64,000 bases of DNA from Tistrella mobilis. GTDB taxonomy: Bacteria; Pseudomonadota; Alphaproteobacteria; Tistrellales; Tistrellaceae. Below the pieces are notes generated by a model, which was not told the origin of the DNA, searched no databases, and worked only from the letters and a program-made list of their open reading frames with translations. The stretch lies in NCBI RefSeq assembly GCF_041468085.1, contig NZ_CP121017.1:2793676-2857675 (forward strand), written 5' to 3'. Numbering within the stretch: position 1 is the stretch's first letter; each line of letters begins with the position of its first letter. Position numbers and translations under genes: made by a program. Positions 43,673-52,671 of this stretch are shown here, piece by piece.

Positions 43673-45035
43673 TACAGTGGCTGATCTGCCCCTCGCCCTG
43701 CGGCTGACCGGCCGGCGGGTGGTGGTCTTCGGCGCCGGGCCGGGGGCCGCGGCCAAGCTCGCCCTGCTTGACGATACCGGGGCCGACATCGCCCTTCATG
43801 ACGATGCTCCGGCCTGTGCGGAACTTTCGGGGCGCGTGGTTCACCCGCTCCATCCCCTGCCCGACCTTGCCGGCACCCGGCTGGTGGTGATCGCACCAGA
43901 GATCGACGCGGCGACGGCACGGTCCATCGCCGATGCGGCCGCCATGGCCGGCGCGCTGGTCCATGCAGTCGACCGGCCGGCGCTTTCGGACGTCACCCTG
44001 CCCGCCCTGGTGCGGCGCGGGCCGCTCCGGGTCGCGATCCATACCGGCGGCCGCTTTCCGGCCCTGGCCTCGGTGCTGCGCCAGCGGCTGGAGGCGCTGC
44101 TGCCGGCAGGGCTCGGCCCGGCGGTCACCGAGGCCGGGAACCGCCGCGACGAAATCGCCCGGCGCCTGACCGATCCGGCTGCCCGCCGCGGCTTCTGGCG
44201 ACAGCTGGCCGCCCGGCTGCTGGACCACCCCGAAATCCCGATCGACGACCTGCCGGCCGACGCCAACCCGGTCCAGGCGGGCCGGGTGGATCTGGTCGGC
44301 GCCGGCCCCGGCGGCCCCGGCCTGCTCACCCGCGATGCCGCCCGCGCGATCGAGGCGGCGGATGTCGTGCTCCACGATGCCCTGATCGATCCCGCAATCC
44401 TGGAACTGGCGCGGCGCGAGGCGCGCCGGATCCCGGTCGGCAAGCGCTGCGGCGCCCATGCCATAGGCCAGGCGGCGATTTCGGCGCTGATGGTGCGGCT
44501 GGCGGGTCAGGGGCTGCATGTGGTGCGGCTGAAGGGCGGCGATCCGGCGATCTTCGGACGGCTGGACGAAGAGCTCGGCGCACTCGACGCGGCCGGCATC
44601 CCTGCCCGGATCATCCCCGGCGTGACCGCCGCCGCCGCGGCCGCCGCCCATCTCCGCCGGCCGCTGACCCTGCGCGGAACGGCCCGTTCGGTGTCGCTGG
44701 TGGCGGGCCATGATCTGGCGGGCGACCTGCCCGAAACGATCGGGCGACTGGCCGCCGCAGAGGGCACGCTCGCGATCTATATGGGCCGCGACCGGGCACC
44801 CGCGATCGTGGCGGCGCTGATCGCCGCGGGGCGCGATCCGGCGGAACCCGCCGCCGCAGTCGAATGGGCGGGGCGCCCGCATGCCCGATCGGTCAGCGTA
44901 CCGCTCGTCATGCTCCCCGATGCGTTGGTAGGGCTCGACGCCGACGGCCCGGTGACGATACTGGTGGGAGAGGCGATCGCCGTTTCCGCAACCGCTGCCC
45001 GCCCGGCCGATGCGGAAGGGCGCGACGCCGCCTGA
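43656..45035 (+). CDS. cysG: Siroheme synthase CysG, 459 aa
   Basis: Makes the siroheme needed by NirB. An N-terminal Rossmann precorrin-2 dehydrogenase/ferrochelatase part (GRRVVVFGAGPGAAAKLALL, somewhat divergent from the usual Gly-Gly-Gly-X-Val loop) and dimerisation linker are followed by the uroporphyrinogen-III C-methyltransferase with VDLVGAGPGGPGLLTRDAARAIEAADVVLHD and VVRLKGGDPAIFGR...GVTAAAAAAAHLRRPLTLRG. Gene order directly after nasA makes the role plain. Confidence 0.9.
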   Translation: MSNRPDTVADLPLALRLTGRRVVVFGAGPGAAAKLALLDDTGADIALHDDAPACAELSGRVVHPLHPLPDLAGTRLVVIAPEIDAATARSIADAAAMAGALVHAVDRPALSDVTLPALVRRGPLRVAIHTGGRFPALASVLRQRLEALLPAGLGPAVTEAGNRRDEIARRLTDPAARRGFWRQLAARLLDHPEIPIDDLPADANPVQAGRVDLVGAGPGGPGLLTRDAARAIEAADVVLHDALIDPAILELARREARRIPVGKRCGAHAIGQAAISALMVRLAGQGLHVVRLKGGDPAIFGRLDEELGALDAAGIPARIIPGVTAAAAAAAHLRRPLTLRGTARSVSLVAGHDLAGDLPETIGRLAAAEGTLAIYMGRDRAPAIVAALIAAGRDPAEPAAAVEWAGRPHARSVSVPLVMLPDALVGLDADGPVTILVGEAIAVSATAARPADAEGRDAA

Positions 45036-45055
45036 CCTTCCGTATCGGAACGCCG

Positions 45056-46072
45056 ATGACCGACATCACATCCGACGCCGTCGCCACCCTCGCCCAGGCC
45101 CTTGGCATCATCGGTCGCGGCCCCGGTCGATCGCGGCCGCTGACCCGCAGCGAAGCCCGGGATGCCTTCGCGGCCCTGCTGCAGGGAACCGCGCTCGATG
45201 TCCAGGCCGGCGCCTTCCTGCTGCTCATGCGCTATCGCGGCGAGACGGCCGAGGAACTGGCCGGGCTGGTCGATGCCGCCCGCGCTCATATCGCCCAGGT
45301 CGATATCGGTGCAGCGCCCGGGGGCAGCGTCCGGCCGGTGCTCGACTGGCCGAGCTATGCCGCCGGCCGCACCCGCGGCCTGCCCTGGTATCTGCTCGCG
45401 GCCCGGCTGCTGGGCGAGGCCGGCGTGCCGGTGCTGATGCATGGCGACAACGATCTTCAGACCGGCGGCATCGGTGCGGTACAGGGGCTGGCGGCGCTGG
45501 GGCTTTCGCCCGCGGCGGATCTGTCCGAAGCGGCCGGCCGGCTGGGGCACGAGGGTTTCGTCTATCTGCCGCTGGCGGGGCTATCGCCCGATCTCAAGCG
45601 GCTGCTCGACCTGCGCAGCGTGCTGGGGCTGCGCTCGCCGGTGAACACGCTGGTCCGCCATCTGAACCCGCTGGATGCCCCCGCGACCCTGATCGGGGTC
45701 TTTCATCCCAACTATCTCGACAGCCATGCCGAGGCCTCGCTGCTGCTGGATGCCGGGCGCTGGCTTGGTGTGGTCAAAGGGGCGGGTGGCGAGGGGGAGC
45801 GCCGGCCGCATAAGCCGGTCGATCTGCGCCTGGTTGAACAGGGGACATCGAAGGTCGAGCACTGGCCGGCCCTGCTGGCGGCGGCACCGGCCGACAGCCC
45901 CGACGACCCCGCCCGCCTCGCCGCCCTCTGGCGGGGCGAGGCCGAGGATCCAGAAGGCGAGGCGACGGTGATCGGCACGGCGGCCGTGGCGCTGCGCATC
46001 GCCGGCCGTGCCTCGACGCCATGGGCGGCCGACGCCCTTGCCCGCAGCCTTTGGAGCCACCGGCGGCGATGA
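45056..46072 (+). CDS. TrpD2/YbiB-like protein of the nitrate operon, 338 aa
   Basis: Anthranilate phosphoribosyltransferase-fold protein of the YbiB type, which in Escherichia coli binds nucleic acids and has lost transferase residues. SEARDAFAALLQGTALDVQAGAFLLLMRYRGETAEELAGL is the typical helical start, with MHGDNDLQTGGIG in place of the active-site glycine loop. ATG 45056 after GGAA; the stop overlaps the kinase start (ATGA). Its presence in nitrate assimilation operons is known but unexplained, so its job is open. Confidence 0.8.
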   Translation: MTDITSDAVATLAQALGIIGRGPGRSRPLTRSEARDAFAALLQGTALDVQAGAFLLLMRYRGETAEELAGLVDAARAHIAQVDIGAAPGGSVRPVLDWPSYAAGRTRGLPWYLLAARLLGEAGVPVLMHGDNDLQTGGIGAVQGLAALGLSPAADLSEAAGRLGHEGFVYLPLAGLSPDLKRLLDLRSVLGLRSPVNTLVRHLNPLDAPATLIGVFHPNYLDSHAEASLLLDAGRWLGVVKGAGGEGERRPHKPVDLRLVEQGTSKVEHWPALLAAAPADSPDDPARLAALWRGEAEDPEGEATVIGTAAVALRIAGRASTPWAADALARSLWSHRRR

Positions 46073-47589
46073 GGATCGACGGCGGCGACCCGACCCGGAT
46101 GGCACTGCGCTACCGGCTGGCCCTGGGGCTGGTCGCAGCACTTGCGATCGGCTCCTTCCTGGTGCTGACCCAGGTGATCAGCCGTGAACGGGCCACTGCC
46201 GGGATCATCAATGTCAGTGGCCAGCAGCGCTTCCTGTCGCAGCGCGGTGCCCTGTTCGTGGGCCGCCTGACCTATCCGGTCTCGGCCCAGGAGCATCAGG
46301 ATGCCCGCCAGCATCTGTCGGAAGTCATCGCGCAGATGCGCAGCAATCACGAGGCGCTGCTGAAGGGCGGGTCCGGCAAAGGGGATGCCGTCGGCCTCTC
46401 GCCCGAGATGTCGCGGCTGTTCCACGACGAGCCGTCGGCGATCGACCGCCGGGTGCGGGAATATCTGGCGGCGATGGAGGCGGTGCTCACCGATCCGCGC
46501 GCGCCGATCCCGCGCGATGCGCCGGCCGTGGCGCTGGTGCTGCGCGAAGGGCCGGGCCCCCTGCTCGACGTGCTCGACCATGCCGTCGCCTGCTTCCAGG
46601 CCGAAGGCGAGGCCGCCGTCGACCGGCTGCACGACCTGCATATCGCCCTGCTGATCGCCACCCTGCTGACCCTGGCGCTGGAAGCCCTGCTGATCTTCCA
46701 GCCGATGGCCACGGCGGCCCGGCGCCGTATCCGCGAGCTTGAGACCGCCTCCCTGGCGCTCAAGGCCGCGGCCGAGCGGCTGGAGGGAGAGGTCGCCGCC
46801 CGCACGGTGGAGTTGCAGAAGGCCAAGGAACGCGCCGAACGGGCCAATGTCGCCAAAGCCCGCTTCCTCGCCACCGCCGGCCACGACCTGCTGCAGCCGA
46901 TCGAATCGCTGCGCCTGCTCGCCGGCTCGATCACCCGCCGTAATCGCGACCCGGCCCTGTCTTCGCCGCTCGACGACATGCGCAAGGCGCTCTCGGGCAT
47001 GCGCGGCCTGCTCGGCAACCTGCTCGACACCGCCCGGCTCGACACCGGATCGGTCACGCCGCAACTTCAGGATGTCGACCCGGCCGCCCTGATCGACGAT
47101 CTGGCCCGCGAGTTCGAGCCGGTGGCAGAGGATAAGGGGCTGGGTTTCGGCGTCGAGATCAGGCTGATCGATGGCCTCCGCATACGCACGGATCCGGTGA
47201 TCACCGGCCGGATCCTGCGCAATTTCCTCTCGAACGCCGTGCGCTACACCGCCGCCGGCTCGGTGACCCTGATCGCCGCCCCCGCAGAGCTCGACGGCCG
47301 GCCGGCGGTGCGCTTCACCGTCGCCGATACCGGCCCCGGCATCGATCCGGCCGATCAGGAGCGGATCTTCGCCGAATTCACCCAGATCGAGGATGCCCGG
47401 CGCGACCGTTCGGCCGGTGTGGGCCTGGGCCTCTCCATCGCCCGGCGCATGGCCCAGATCCTGGAACATGAGCTGACGCTCGACAGCCGCCCCGGCGAAG
47501 GGGCGCGCTTCGCCCTGACCGTGCCGCTCGCCCCGGCCGCGAAGCGTGCGCTCAGGTCATCAGAAAAGCCGATACCCGCGGACGATTAA
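46069..47589 (+). CDS. Membrane histidine kinase with a PilJ/NarX-like signal box, 506 aa
   Basis: Sensor kinase co-translated with the nitrate operon. Helix 1 is about residues 19-36, then a periplasmic helical domain that starts INVSGQQRFLSQRGA (47-61). This resembles the P-box of NarX/NarQ (nitrate binding) and the PilJ sensor domain. Helix 2 (about 190-210), a HAMP-like linker and coiled coil, then the His box at His272 (AGHDLLQPIESL), the N box (FLSNAVRYT), G1 DTGPGI and G2 GVGLGLSIA. Start ATG 46069. No receiver domain and no response regulator gene adjacent; partner unknown. A nitrate sensor is inference. Confidence 0.8.
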   Translation: MRIDGGDPTRMALRYRLALGLVAALAIGSFLVLTQVISRERATAGIINVSGQQRFLSQRGALFVGRLTYPVSAQEHQDARQHLSEVIAQMRSNHEALLKGGSGKGDAVGLSPEMSRLFHDEPSAIDRRVREYLAAMEAVLTDPRAPIPRDAPAVALVLREGPGPLLDVLDHAVACFQAEGEAAVDRLHDLHIALLIATLLTLALEALLIFQPMATAARRRIRELETASLALKAAAERLEGEVAARTVELQKAKERAERANVAKARFLATAGHDLLQPIESLRLLAGSITRRNRDPALSSPLDDMRKALSGMRGLLGNLLDTARLDTGSVTPQLQDVDPAALIDDLAREFEPVAEDKGLGFGVEIRLIDGLRIRTDPVITGRILRNFLSNAVRYTAAGSVTLIAAPAELDGRPAVRFTVADTGPGIDPADQERIFAEFTQIEDARRDRSAGVGLGLSIARRMAQILEHELTLDSRPGEGARFALTVPLAPAAKRALRSSEKPIPADD

Positions 47590-47762
47590 TTCTATTTTAC
47601 ACTCGCCCCGTGCTGGGTGAGCCTGACCTGAAGCACACGCCCGCATACCTGGACATGGCTGGAGACACGGCACCCGAAAACCGCCCGCGCGGTTTCCGGC
47701 AGGGGGGAGCCTGCGCCGCGATCAGCCTCCGGGAAGGGATCACGAGGGAGGGCCGCAAGCTC

Positions 47763-50135
47763 ATGGGCCAGATCGGTCGACCGCTTCGCCGCAAGGAGGA
47801 TGCCCGCTTCCTGACCGGGGCGGGCCAGTATGTCGCCGACGCCGCCGCACGGCTGGGTGCGGTGCATATGCGCATCCTGCGCTCACCCCATGGTGCGGCG
47901 CTGATCCGGGCAATCGACACCGGCGCCGCCCGTGCCCTGCCCGGCGTGCTCGACGTGATCACCGGCGCCGATCTTGAGAAGATCGGCATCGGCGGCCTGC
48001 CCTGCGCCTGGCCGGTCATCAGCCGCGACGGCTCAGCGATGATCCATCCGCCGCATCCCGTGCTGGCGGTGGACCGGGTGCTGCATGTCGGCGACCCGCT
48101 GGCGGCGGTGGTCGCCGAGACCGAGGCCCAGGCCGATGCGGCGGTGGAAGCGATCGAGGTCGATTACGCCCCCCTGCCCTGCCAGACCGACCTTGCCACC
48201 GCGCTTGATCCCGGCGCCGCACGGGTTCGGGCGGAACTGCCCCACAACCGCTGCTTCGACTGGGATCTGGGCGATGCGGCCGCGGTGGATGCGGCCCTTG
48301 CCGCCAGCCCGCGGGTGGTGACGCTGGATCTGATCCAGAACCGGGTGAACGCAAGCCCGATGGAGACCCGCGGCACGCTCGGCGTCTATGACCGCGGCCA
48401 TGGCGACTACACGCTCTGGACCTCCAGCCAGAACCCGCATTCGATCCGCGTGACGCTCTCGGCCGCAACGCTCAAGGTGCCCGAGGAAAAGCTCCGGGTG
48501 ATCTCGCCCGATGTCGGCGGCGGCTTCGGCATGAAGATCTATCACTATGCGGAAGAGGTGCTGGTGCTGGTGGCGGCAAAACGCACCGGCCGGCCGGTAC
48601 GCTGGATCGCGAGCCGGCTGGAAGCCTTCCAGGCCGACACCTATGCCCGCGACCATGTGACGACGGTGTCGCTGGGCCTGGACGAGGACGGCCGCTTCCG
48701 GGCGATGAAGGTGCACACGCTGGCCAATATGGGCGCCTATCTCTCCACCTTCGCGCCGTCGATCCCGACCTTCTTCTATGCCAACCCCTTCCCCGGCCCC
48801 TATGCCCTGCGCGACGTCTATGTCCATGTCGAGGGGGTGTTCACCAATACCACACCGGTCGACGCCTATCGCGGCGCCGGCCGGCCCGAGGCGACCTATG
48901 TGATGGAGCGGATCGTCGAGACGGCGGCGCGCGAACTCGGCATGGACCCGTTCGAGATCCGCAGGATGAACGCGATCCCGCCCGAGGCCATCCCCTACCG
49001 CACCCCCTTCCTCTGGACCTATGATTCGGGCGATCTGCCGGCGCTGATGGATCTTGCCCGTGCAGCCGCCGATCTGGAGGGCTATGCAGACCGCAAGGCC
49101 GCCTCGGCCGCGAAGGGTCTCCGCCGTGGCATGGGGGTCGCCTTCTACATGGAGGCCTGCGGCATGGGCCCGTCGAAGCTGCTGATCGAAGCCGGGCTCG
49201 GCGGCGGCCAGTTCGAAGTGGCGACGGTGCGGGTGGGGCCGACCGGCGGCATCATGGTGCTGACCGGCAGCCATTCCCATGGCCAGGGCCACGAAACCGC
49301 CTTCGCCCAGATCGTGGCCGATAAGACCGGCATCGATCCCGCCCTGATCGAGATCGTCCATGGCGACACCGCGAAGGTGCCCTATGGCGTCGGCACCTAC
49401 GGGTCGCGCTCGCTCTCGGTCGGCGGCTCGGCGCTGGCGGTCACCACCGACAAGGTGGTGACCAAGATGACCCGCATCGCCGCCCATATGCTGGGCACCA
49501 CGCCAGGGGAGGTCGACCTGGCCGACGGCATCTTCCGGATGCGCGCGACCAATCGCAGCCTGACTTTCGCCGAGGTTGCCGGCCGCGCCTATGCCCCGGT
49601 CGACTACCCGCCGGGGATGGAGCCCGGCATCGACGAGACCACCTATTACGATCCGGAAGCCTTCACCTTCCCCTATGGCTGCCACATCGTCGAGGTCGAG
49701 ATCGATACCGACACCGGCACGACGAAGGTCGACCGTTACCTGGCGGTGGATGATTTCGGCCGGATCGTGAACCCGTTGATCGTGGAAGGCCAGATCCATG
49801 GCGGTGCCGCCCAGGCCATCGGCCAGGCCTGCATGGAGCTCTGCCGCTACGACCCTGAGAGCGGCCAGCTGCTCACCGGCTCGTTCATGGATTATGCCAT
49901 GCCGCGGGCGACCGACGTGCCGCCGGTGGAACTGGTGTCGATGGAAACCCTCTGCACCACCAATCCGCTCGGTGCCAAGGGCTGCGGCGAGGCCTCGGCG
50001 ATCGCCGGGCCGGCGGCGGTGATCAACGCCATTGCCGATGCGCTCCACGATCTGGGCGTGCGCCATGTCGACATGCCGGCGACACCCGAACGGGTCTGGC
50101 GGGCGATCGTCTCGGCCGGTCTCAACCGGCCATGA
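47763..50135 (+). CDS. Form II CoxL-like molybdoenzyme large subunit (orphan), 790 aa
   Basis: Xanthine dehydrogenase/CO dehydrogenase-family large subunit that binds molybdopterin cytosine dinucleotide. N-terminal IGRPLRRKEDARFLTGAGQY, VGGGFGMK, and the CoxL active-site loop reading DAYRGAGRPEA instead of the form I AYRCSFR, which places it in form II (also called CoxL-like). GCGEASAIAGPAAV near the end. No FAD-binding medium or [2Fe-2S] small subunit genes flank it. Start ATG 47763 with GAGGG. 3' end overlaps gltS by 14 bases, tail to tail. Substrate is unknown; calling it a CO oxidiser would be wrong without the form I loop. Confidence 0.85.
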   Translation: MGQIGRPLRRKEDARFLTGAGQYVADAAARLGAVHMRILRSPHGAALIRAIDTGAARALPGVLDVITGADLEKIGIGGLPCAWPVISRDGSAMIHPPHPVLAVDRVLHVGDPLAAVVAETEAQADAAVEAIEVDYAPLPCQTDLATALDPGAARVRAELPHNRCFDWDLGDAAAVDAALAASPRVVTLDLIQNRVNASPMETRGTLGVYDRGHGDYTLWTSSQNPHSIRVTLSAATLKVPEEKLRVISPDVGGGFGMKIYHYAEEVLVLVAAKRTGRPVRWIASRLEAFQADTYARDHVTTVSLGLDEDGRFRAMKVHTLANMGAYLSTFAPSIPTFFYANPFPGPYALRDVYVHVEGVFTNTTPVDAYRGAGRPEATYVMERIVETAARELGMDPFEIRRMNAIPPEAIPYRTPFLWTYDSGDLPALMDLARAAADLEGYADRKAASAAKGLRRGMGVAFYMEACGMGPSKLLIEAGLGGGQFEVATVRVGPTGGIMVLTGSHSHGQGHETAFAQIVADKTGIDPALIEIVHGDTAKVPYGVGTYGSRSLSVGGSALAVTTDKVVTKMTRIAAHMLGTTPGEVDLADGIFRMRATNRSLTFAEVAGRAYAPVDYPPGMEPGIDETTYYDPEAFTFPYGCHIVEVEIDTDTGTTKVDRYLAVDDFGRIVNPLIVEGQIHGGAAQAIGQACMELCRYDPESGQLLTGSFMDYAMPRATDVPPVELVSMETLCTTNPLGAKGCGEASAIAGPAAVINAIADALHDLGVRHVDMPATPERVWRAIVSAGLNRP

Positions 50136-51324
50136 CCGAGATCACCAGGGCATTCACGATATCGATGAAGAAACCGCAGACCAGCGGCACGACGATGAAA
50201 GCCCGGTGCGCCGCACCGTGACGCTGGGCGACCGCGGTCATATTGGCGATCGCGGTCGCCGTGGAACCCAGCGTAATGCCGCCGAAGCCGGCGGACATCA
50301 CCACCGCCTCGTAATCGCGCCCCATCGCCCGGAACACCACGAAGAGGGTGTACAGGATGGTGAGTGCAATCTGCACCGCCAGCACGACCACGATGAAGCC
50401 CAGCACGCCGCCGAGTTCCCAGAGCTGCAGCCCCATCAGCGCCATGGTCAGGAACAGGCCGAGCGCGATATCCGACACCAGCGCCAGCCCCTGGCGCAGC
50501 GACGGCCACATGCTCAGCACCGCCCGGTTCAACCCCATCGGTGCCAGATTGCGGATCAGGATTCCGGCGATGAGGCAGGTCACGAAAGCCGGCAGATTGA
50601 TGCCGGCCTCGACGATCGCCGCATGCAGGGCCGTGCCGAGCATGATCGTGATGTTGAGCATGAACATCGCCCAGAGCACGGCGAAATAATCGAGCCGTGG
50701 CTCCGGCCCGTCGGTGGTGGTTCCGATGTCGAGGCGGCCATCGCCTGACGGCGCCACACCGTGGCGCGCCATCAGCCAGGCGGCCATAGGCCCGCCGATC
50801 ACGCAGGCCGCGATCAGCCCGACGGTGTTCGCGGCGATGCCGAGTTCCAGTGCGTTGACGATGCCGAGATCGTCGACGAAATGCGGCGCCCAGGCGAGCG
50901 TGGTTCCCACCCCGCCGGTCAGCGAAATCGACCCCGCCATCAGCCCTGCCCGCGGATCCAGGCCGAACGCCCCGGCGATCCCCATGCCGGCAAGGTTCTG
51001 CAGCAGCATGAACAGGGTGGCGAGCCCCAGCAGCACCACCAGCGGACGGCCGCCCCTGACCAGGGTCCGAAGATCCGACCGCAGGCCGATGCCCGAGAAG
51101 AAGAGCAGGAGCAGAAAGTCGCGGGCCTCCAGTGCGAAAACGATCCGCTGCCCGCCCGCCAGGAAGACGAGCGCCACCACCGCAGCGCAGAGAAAGCCGC
51201 CGGCCACCGGTTCCGGAATGGCGTAGCGCGAGAGCACCGGCAGCTTGATCGTCAGGATCTTGCCGGTGACGAGCAGCAGGATGGCGATGGTGAAAGACAG
51301 GAAACCATCGACCTCGATCATCAT
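50122..51324 (-). CDS. gltS: Sodium:glutamate symporter GltS, 400 aa
   Basis: Sodium-coupled glutamate importer. About ten helices with repeat blocks GLDPRAGLMAGSISLTGGVGTTLAWAP and SAGFGGITLGSTATAIANM, which hold the ion/substrate loops of GltS repeats (Gly-Gly-X-Gly). Start 51324 with GGAG; the frame is open for another 26 codons in a low-complexity leader that is rejected. Nitrate assimilation supplies ammonium, so glutamate transport next to it is sensible but may be coincidence. Confidence 0.9.
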   Translation of the reverse strand: MMIEVDGFLSFTIAILLLVTGKILTIKLPVLSRYAIPEPVAGGFLCAAVVALVFLAGGQRIVFALEARDFLLLLFFSGIGLRSDLRTLVRGGRPLVVLLGLATLFMLLQNLAGMGIAGAFGLDPRAGLMAGSISLTGGVGTTLAWAPHFVDDLGIVNALELGIAANTVGLIAACVIGGPMAAWLMARHGVAPSGDGRLDIGTTTDGPEPRLDYFAVLWAMFMLNITIMLGTALHAAIVEAGINLPAFVTCLIAGILIRNLAPMGLNRAVLSMWPSLRQGLALVSDIALGLFLTMALMGLQLWELGGVLGFIVVVLAVQIALTILYTLFVVFRAMGRDYEAVVMSAGFGGITLGSTATAIANMTAVAQRHGAAHRAFIVVPLVCGFFIDIVNALVISVMAG

Positions 51325-51512
51325 GGCAGTCTCCGGAAACGGTGGGGCAGGACCGCCCCCGCTTCCGGCCGTTGCCGGCAGCGGGGGGCACCCCCTTCTC
51401 AAGTCGCCCTCGCCAAGGGCGGGAACCGCTATATCTTCGGAAGGATAACGGACGGCCCATGGCCCGTCCTTCCGGTACCGGCTGTTTCTGACAGGGACAT
51501 CGTCGACGGGCC

Positions 51513-51526
51513 TTGAGGTAGATCAA
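51513..51526. promoter_or_regulatory. FNR/Anr-like box between gltS and TetR
   Basis: TTGAGGTAGATCAA matches TTGAT-N4-ATCAA at 9 of 10 defined positions. Centre is 75 bases before the TetR start and 195 before gltS; a leader of about 34 bases for the TetR gene would follow from class II positioning. Confidence 0.5.
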
Positions 51527-51594
51527 CGGCAGTTGACGAGACCCGGAGCAGGATCAGTGGTACATGTTCACGCCCGTGATGACGGAGATATCTG

Positions 51595-52203
51595 ATGCCG
51601 GAACCCGCCCCGCGATCATCGGCGGCCACGCGCCAGCGCATCCTGAGGGCCGCGATGATCCGCTTCGCCCGGCATCCTTACGAAGACGCGAAACTGCGCG
51701 ACATCGCAGCCGATGCGGAGATCGACGTCGCCATGGTGCACCGCGCCTTCGGCTCCAAGGAGCAGCTGTTCATCGAGGTGGTCCGCGCCGCCTTCCAGGC
51801 CCGGAGCATGATCGAGGAACAGGTCGATCCGCCGGAACAGGCCTTCGCCCGCGAGATCTTCGATCCCCAGCTCGACCGGACCTTCGGCCTGGTCGACCCC
51901 ATGGACATCGTCGTCCACTCGCTGTCCAGCACCCAGGCGGCACCGATCCTGCGCGACTTCATCCTGGACGACGTGATCGGCCCGATCGCCCGGCGCACGG
52001 CCGATGTCAGAGGGGAGGCCGGCAAGCCGGCCCTGCCGCCACAGATCGTCGACGAGCGCGCAGCGCTCGCTGCCGCCTGCATGACGGGCATCGCGCTTTT
52101 TCGTCAGGTGCTGAAGATCGATCTTGTGGGCGATGACCGGCGGGAACGGCTGGAACCGCTCATCCGTGCGGTGGTGAGTGCGGCGCTTCATCCCGCCGAC
52201 TGA
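51595..52203 (+). CDS. TetR/AcrR-family regulator, 202 aa
   Basis: Transcription regulator with an N-terminal HTH (about residues 12-58: RQRILRAAMIRFARHPYEDAKLRDIAADAEIDVAMVHRAFGSKEQLF) and a ligand-binding helical domain. Divergent to gltS; the cupin gene follows on the same strand. The ligand and target are not known. ATG 51595 has GGAG upstream. Confidence 0.85.
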   Translation: MPEPAPRSSAATRQRILRAAMIRFARHPYEDAKLRDIAADAEIDVAMVHRAFGSKEQLFIEVVRAAFQARSMIEEQVDPPEQAFAREIFDPQLDRTFGLVDPMDIVVHSLSSTQAAPILRDFILDDVIGPIARRTADVRGEAGKPALPPQIVDERAALAAACMTGIALFRQVLKIDLVGDDRRERLEPLIRAVVSAALHPAD

Positions 52204-52312
52204 TCCGCTGGTGCAGGCAGACAGCCCGCCGTCGTATGCTGGCCGGATCGGAAGACGCGCCCGGACCGGCGGGAGAGCCCGTCCGGGCGAAGCACAGGGA
52301 GTGCCAGCCACC

Positions 52313-52618
52313 ATGACCGACGCCACCACCCCCGCCCGCCCCCAGGCCGTGCCCACCCTTCAGGTCGATGACGACCGGGTGCGGGTGACGCTGTGGAGCT
52401 TCGCCCCCGGCGCCGAAACGGGATCGCATCGTCACGAACTGGACTATGTGGTGGTGCCGCTGGCCAATGGCCGGCTGCGCATCGAAGGCCCCGACGGCGC
52501 CGCCCGCACGGTGGAGCGATCTTTCGGTGCGTCCTATACCGGCACGGCCGGCACCGACCACAATGTGATCAATGACGGCGACGAGCCCTTCGCCTTCGTC
52601 GAGATCGAGCTGCGCTGA
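52313..52618 (+). CDS. Single-domain cupin protein, 101 aa
   Basis: Small double-stranded beta-helix protein. The first motif GSHRHELDYVVVPL (metal-binding His-X-His and Glu-like positions) and a distal TDHNVIN histidine give the usual 3-His pattern, with Asp/Glu nearby. Start ATG 52313; AGGGAG lies 11 bases upstream. The small size suggests a metal-binding accessory or isomerase; no specific role can be given. Confidence 0.75.
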   Translation: MTDATTPARPQAVPTLQVDDDRVRVTLWSFAPGAETGSHRHELDYVVVPLANGRLRIEGPDGAARTVERSFGASYTGTAGTDHNVINDGDEPFAFVEIELR

Positions 52619-52624
52619 GCGACG

Positions 52625-52656
52625 GCGGGCGGTCCCATGGCAATGGGGCTGCCCGC
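52625..52656. terminator. Imperfect hairpin between convergent genes
   Basis: About 14-bp arms (GCGGGCGGTCCCAT and ATGGGGCTGCCCGC) with two mismatches and a GGCA loop, placed between the cupin stop and the DUF2269 stop. No U-tract is seen; bidirectional termination is possible. Confidence 0.4.
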
Positions 52657-52671
52657 ATGCCGGCCGGCAAC

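Noticed and set aside
47763-50135. Aerobic CO dehydrogenase
   Set aside because: The active-site loop is AYRGAGR and coxM/coxS are missing, so form I CO dehydrogenase is not supported.
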